A program made the translations under genes and the position numbers. From NCBI GenBank assembly GCA_011526045.1, contig WYBE01000010.1, forward strand, positions 1 to 64,000: 64,000 bases of DNA, read 5' to 3'. The notes under the pieces were generated by a model that saw nothing but the letters and a program-made list of their open reading frames with translations, searched no databases and was not told the DNA's origin. Below, in pieces: positions 61,266 through 64,000 of the stretch (its first letter is position 1; each line of letters begins with the position of its first letter). Source of the stretch: Nevskiales bacterium. GTDB lineage: Bacteria; Pseudomonadota; Gammaproteobacteria; Steroidobacterales; GCA-2729495.

Positions 61266-64000
61266 TCAGCGCTCCGCGCCGCCGAAGCGCACCTTCGCGA
61301 CCATGCCGTAGGTGCGCAGGGACGGGTAGCTGATGGTCATGCGCAGCGGCGGGAAGTCGTCGAAATTCGATGCCTCGCGGATGCTCGCCGGATTCTCCAG
61401 CCCCTGGATGTCGGAATCGTTCGTCCAGTAGATGTCGCGGAAGGCAGCGACCGGGTTGTCGTTGTCGAACAGGTTGCGCACCCAGAACTCCAGCGAGTAG
61501 CGCGCCGACTCGAAGCCGAGGCGCAGGTTGACGTTGGTGCGCGAGGGCAGGTAGCTCTGGTTGTCGTTGCCGGTGTAGATGCGGTCGAGGTAGTTCGCAT
61601 CCGTGCGGGCAAACCAGTCCCAGTCGCCGGCGAGCTGGTGGCGGTAGGTCAGCGAGGCGCTCGCGGTCATCTCGGGCTGGCGCATCTGCGTCATGCCGGA
61701 CACGTCGCCGGAGATGGTGCGGCAATGGCCGGCCTTCGCATCCTGGTCCGCCACGGGCAGCGCCTGGATCGCAGCGGGCGTACAGGTCGGGTCGTTGGTA
61801 TAGAACGTCGGGAACAGCGCGTAGGTGTCCATGCGCGCGTTGGTGAGCTCCGAGTCGGTGTAGCCGAAGGTCAGCCGGCCGGTGAGGTTATCCGTCATGG
61901 CGATGTCGGCGCTCGCCTCCCAGCCCCACACGCGGGCGTCGCCGGCGTTGGTGTTGAACGAGGTCGGCTGCTCGAACTTCAGCCCGGAGACCGGTGAGTT
62001 CTCGGTCAACTGGCGCAGCACGATGTCCGTCCAGTCGTTGAAGAACACCGACATGTCGAGCCCGACGCGCCGGTCGGCGGTGTAGCCCTTCAGGCCGAGC
62101 TCGTAGGCGGTGATCTTTTCCGGGTCGAAGTCGTTCTCGATCAGCTCCTCGGCCGTACCGGTCCCGGTGATGACGTTGGCGCGGAAGACCTGCAGGCCGC
62201 CCGGCTTTTCGCCGCGGGCGATCGAGCCGTAGCCCATCCAGCCGCTCTCGAACTTGTACTTCAGGCCTACGCGGCCTGTAACGGTCGAGAACCGGTCGGA
62301 GCCCCGGTCGGAATGCTCCGCCCCGAGTTCGCGCAGGTCGAAGTAGTCGTCACCGCAGGCCGGGTCCGGGGTGTTGAACGGGAAGATGTCCGCATCCGGC
62401 CCGCAGAGCATGTAGTCGTAGGACGTCTTGGTCTGGGCTTCTTTCGACAGGCGGGCCTCCAGGCGGGCTTCCCAGGCGTCGGTCAGGTCATAGTCCATGG
62501 AGCCGAAGACCGACCACGACTCGGTGTCCTCGTCCTGGATGGTGCGGCCCAGCGGATCGATGCCGCCGTCCGGGGTCAGCGAGGGCGCGAAGATGAACGA
62601 GCCGATCGCGAGCGCCGTCGGGTAGGCCACTGGGCCGATGCCGACGTCGAAGATCGACACCGGCAGCGTTCTGGTGGCGGCGGGCACGCCCGGATGGGCC
62701 AGCAGCTCGGAGGTGAAATAGTAGCCGCCGATCGAGTAGCGCAGCGCCCGATCCGCCGGGCTGGTGAAGCGGATTTCCTGGCTCCACTCCTCGACGGTCG
62801 CGCCGAGTTCCCGGTTCAAAAAGCCCATCGGTGCCCAGGCGACGCCAAACGGCGGCTGGCACGCCGCAATTCCGCCCGAGGTGTCGGCGTCGACGCAATA
62901 GGCCAGCGGTATGGTGTTGCCGGAACTCCTCCCGAAGTCGGACAGCGAGCTCTGCTCGGTGTCGGAATAGCCGGTCAGGAAGGTGAAGGTGCCGATGTCC
63001 AGGTCCCAGGCGATGTTCAGGTTGCCGCGCCACAGTTCGCGGTCTTCGCCGAGCGCCTCAGGGATCTTCGGCAGGGAGTCGTCGGTGATGGAGTTCGGGT
63101 TGATCACGCGGTTCGGGAACTGGTCGAAGTACAGCGCGTCGGGAAGATCCTCCAGATCCGGGATCTTGCCGCAGACATTCTGCAGGCGCTGAAACGGCTG
63201 CTGGTCGGCTTTTTCCTGGGTCTGCTCGATGCGGTCCTCGCAGTTGCTGGGCAGGCCGGCGGTCACCGAGTCGTCGATCTCGTCGTTGGAGTAGTACAGG
63301 CCGAAGTTGACGTCGACACGGTCGGCGGGGCGCCAGCGCAGACGGCCCTGCAGGCTGCGGTAGCGGTAGCCGCCGATGTCGTTTTCCGGCGCGAGCGTGT
63401 TGTCGTAGGAGCCGTCCCACTCGTCGTAGAGGGCGGAGAAGCGCGCCGTGAGGGCGTCGCCCCAGATCGGGCCGCTGATCTGGCCGAGAACCTTCTGCTT
63501 GCCGCGATTGCCGCCTTCGACCTCGGCCTTGGACTCGAACACGTCGCTCGGGGCGCGGGTGACGTAGTTGATCGCGCCGCTGAAGGCGTTGCGGCCGTAC
63601 ATGGCGCTCTGCGGCCCCTTGAGGACTTCGATGCGCTCGACGTCGAGCTGGCTGAAGTTCAGGCCCTCGCGACCCGAGACGTACACGCCGTCCACGAAGA
63701 TGGCCGCGGCGTTCACGCCGAAGATGTCCTGCGGGACGATGCCGCGGATGACCGGCACCGGCAGGTTTTCGCCGAAGGCGTTGAAGAAGGACAAGCCCGG
63801 GGTGAGTGCCGCCACGTCGGTGAGGCTGACGATCGCCGCCTGCTCGATGGTGGCAGAGTCGAACGCCGTGATCGCGAGCGGCACGTCTTTCAGTTTTTCC
63901 TCGACCCGGCGGGCAGTGACGACGATCTCGCCGATTTCCTGCGCGCCCGCGGCGGGCACGACGGCGAATGTTGCGCCAAATGCCGCCAGTACCGCGACGC
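61266..64000 (-). CDS. TonB-dependent receptor, 5' end cut by window
   Basis: About 911 codons are present and the frame is still open at the window end. The visible N-terminus reads VAVLAAFGATFAVVPAAGAQ, the end of a signal peptide, so only a few codons are missing. The plug domain follows (EIGEIVVTARRVEEKLKDVP as TonB-box region, then DVAALTPGLSF, VPVIRGI, AAAIFVDGVYVSGREG, VERIEVLKGPQSAMYGRNA, GAINYVTRAPSD). A 22-strand-type barrel with aromatic girdle sequences ends YGMVAKVRFGGAER. It imports a large substrate across the outer membrane using TonB energy. The ligand cannot be told from the sequence; no adjacent uptake genes are visible. Confidence 0.95.
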   Translation of the reverse strand, partial: VAVLAAFGATFAVVPAAGAQEIGEIVVTARRVEEKLKDVPLAITAFDSATIEQAAIVSLTDVAALTPGLSFFNAFGENLPVPVIRGIVPQDIFGVNAAAIFVDGVYVSGREGLNFSQLDVERIEVLKGPQSAMYGRNAFSGAINYVTRAPSDVFESKAEVEGGNRGKQKVLGQISGPIWGDALTARFSALYDEWDGSYDNTLAPENDIGGYRYRSLQGRLRWRPADRVDVNFGLYYSNDEIDDSVTAGLPSNCEDRIEQTQEKADQQPFQRLQNVCGKIPDLEDLPDALYFDQFPNRVINPNSITDDSLPKIPEALGEDRELWRGNLNIAWDLDIGTFTFLTGYSDTEQSSLSDFGRSSGNTIPLAYCVDADTSGGIAACQPPFGVAWAPMGFLNRELGATVEEWSQEIRFTSPADRALRYSIGGYYFTSELLAHPGVPAATRTLPVSIFDVGIGPVAYPTALAIGSFIFAPSLTPDGGIDPLGRTIQDEDTESWSVFGSMDYDLTDAWEARLEARLSKEAQTKTSYDYMLCGPDADIFPFNTPDPACGDDYFDLRELGAEHSDRGSDRFSTVTGRVGLKYKFESGWMGYGSIARGEKPGGLQVFRANVITGTGTAEELIENDFDPEKITAYELGLKGYTADRRVGLDMSVFFNDWTDIVLRQLTENSPVSGLKFEQPTSFNTNAGDARVWGWEASADIAMTDNLTGRLTFGYTDSELTNARMDTYALFPTFYTNDPTCTPAAIQALPVADQDAKAGHCRTISGDVSGMTQMRQPEMTASASLTYRHQLAGDWDWFARTDANYLDRIYTGNDNQSYLPSRTNVNLRLGFESARYSLEFWVRNLFDNDNPVAAFRDIYWTNDSDIQGLENPASIREASNFDDFPPLRMTISYPSLRTYGMVAKVRFGGAER

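Overview
The window is GC-rich bacterial chromosome, with no rRNA, tRNA, phage, IS transposase or cas gene that I can recognise. Several features suggest a gammaproteobacterium near the Xanthomonadales or Steroidobacter/Nevskia-type lineages. These are GTAG-type palindromic REP elements in most intergenic gaps, the five-step hut pathway with HutF and HutG, exported peptidases, a large TonB-dependent receptor, and secreted proteins ending in a VPxPAAxWL sorting-type tail. The lineage is inferred from gene content, not from a marker gene.

Layout. 0-3.6 kb holds a possible 26-aa micro-ORF with an extreme Shine-Dalgarno sequence, a methyltransferase with a C-terminal Cys4 motif, a small conserved protein, an exported nuclease with a sunset-type tail, and a coiled-coil membrane protein. 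3.7-9.7 kb is an ATGA-coupled AddAB-like pair for double-strand-break processing. 9.8-16.4 kb holds a DUF2130 coiled-coil protein, a PEP-CTERM-like secreted protein behind a G12 tract, a small periplasmic protein, a lipoprotein, membrane and envelope proteins, and DUF502. 16.6-21 kb holds a class V aminotransferase, a 7-unit 84-bp palindromic array, a ketopantoate reductase-like enzyme and an acyl-CoA ligase. 20.9-24.1 kb holds a translationally coupled ATP-grasp ligase and zinc metallopeptidase, then a lipoprotein with a lectin or lyase-like look.

24.2-39.9 kb is a peptide-breakdown block: an M1-like/M28/PDZ fusion, an M14 carboxypeptidase, an M1 aminopeptidase, and four amidohydrolase domains in three genes (two with intact metal ligands, two that look degenerate), plus a TolB-like propeller. 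One amidohydrolase gene, at 35183, seems to have had its 5' end replaced by an in-frame 105-bp REP tandem. 40.6-48.2 kb is the complete histidine-utilisation locus. hutF-hutC-hutU-hutH-hutG lie on the minus strand and hutI is divergent, with a perfect HutC-type palindrome at the hutF start. Together these would convert histidine to glutamate plus formate. A ChaN/PDZ protein follows hutI.

50-60.4 kb is bounded by two near-identical secreted PEP-CTERM-like paralogs in the same orientation. Between them lie a SPINDLY/OGT-type GT41 glycosyltransferase, a membrane-embedded spermidine-synthase-like protein with a helical tail, and a large TPR lipoprotein resembling PEP-CTERM-system PrsT. This is the best candidate for an undescribed cell-surface system, though a shared function is only inferred from context. 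The window ends inside a TonB-dependent receptor whose first codons lie beyond position 64000.

REP arrays occur at 1.55-1.72, 9.7, 17.8-18.4, 29.3-29.8, 35.2-35.5, 40.2-40.5, 49.5-50.0, 53.1-53.5, 56.7-57.1 and 60.8-61.2 kb. They share one palindromic design but differ in stem sequence with compensating changes in both arms. They often form long tandem units (84, 105, 141, 163 and about 205-220 bp).
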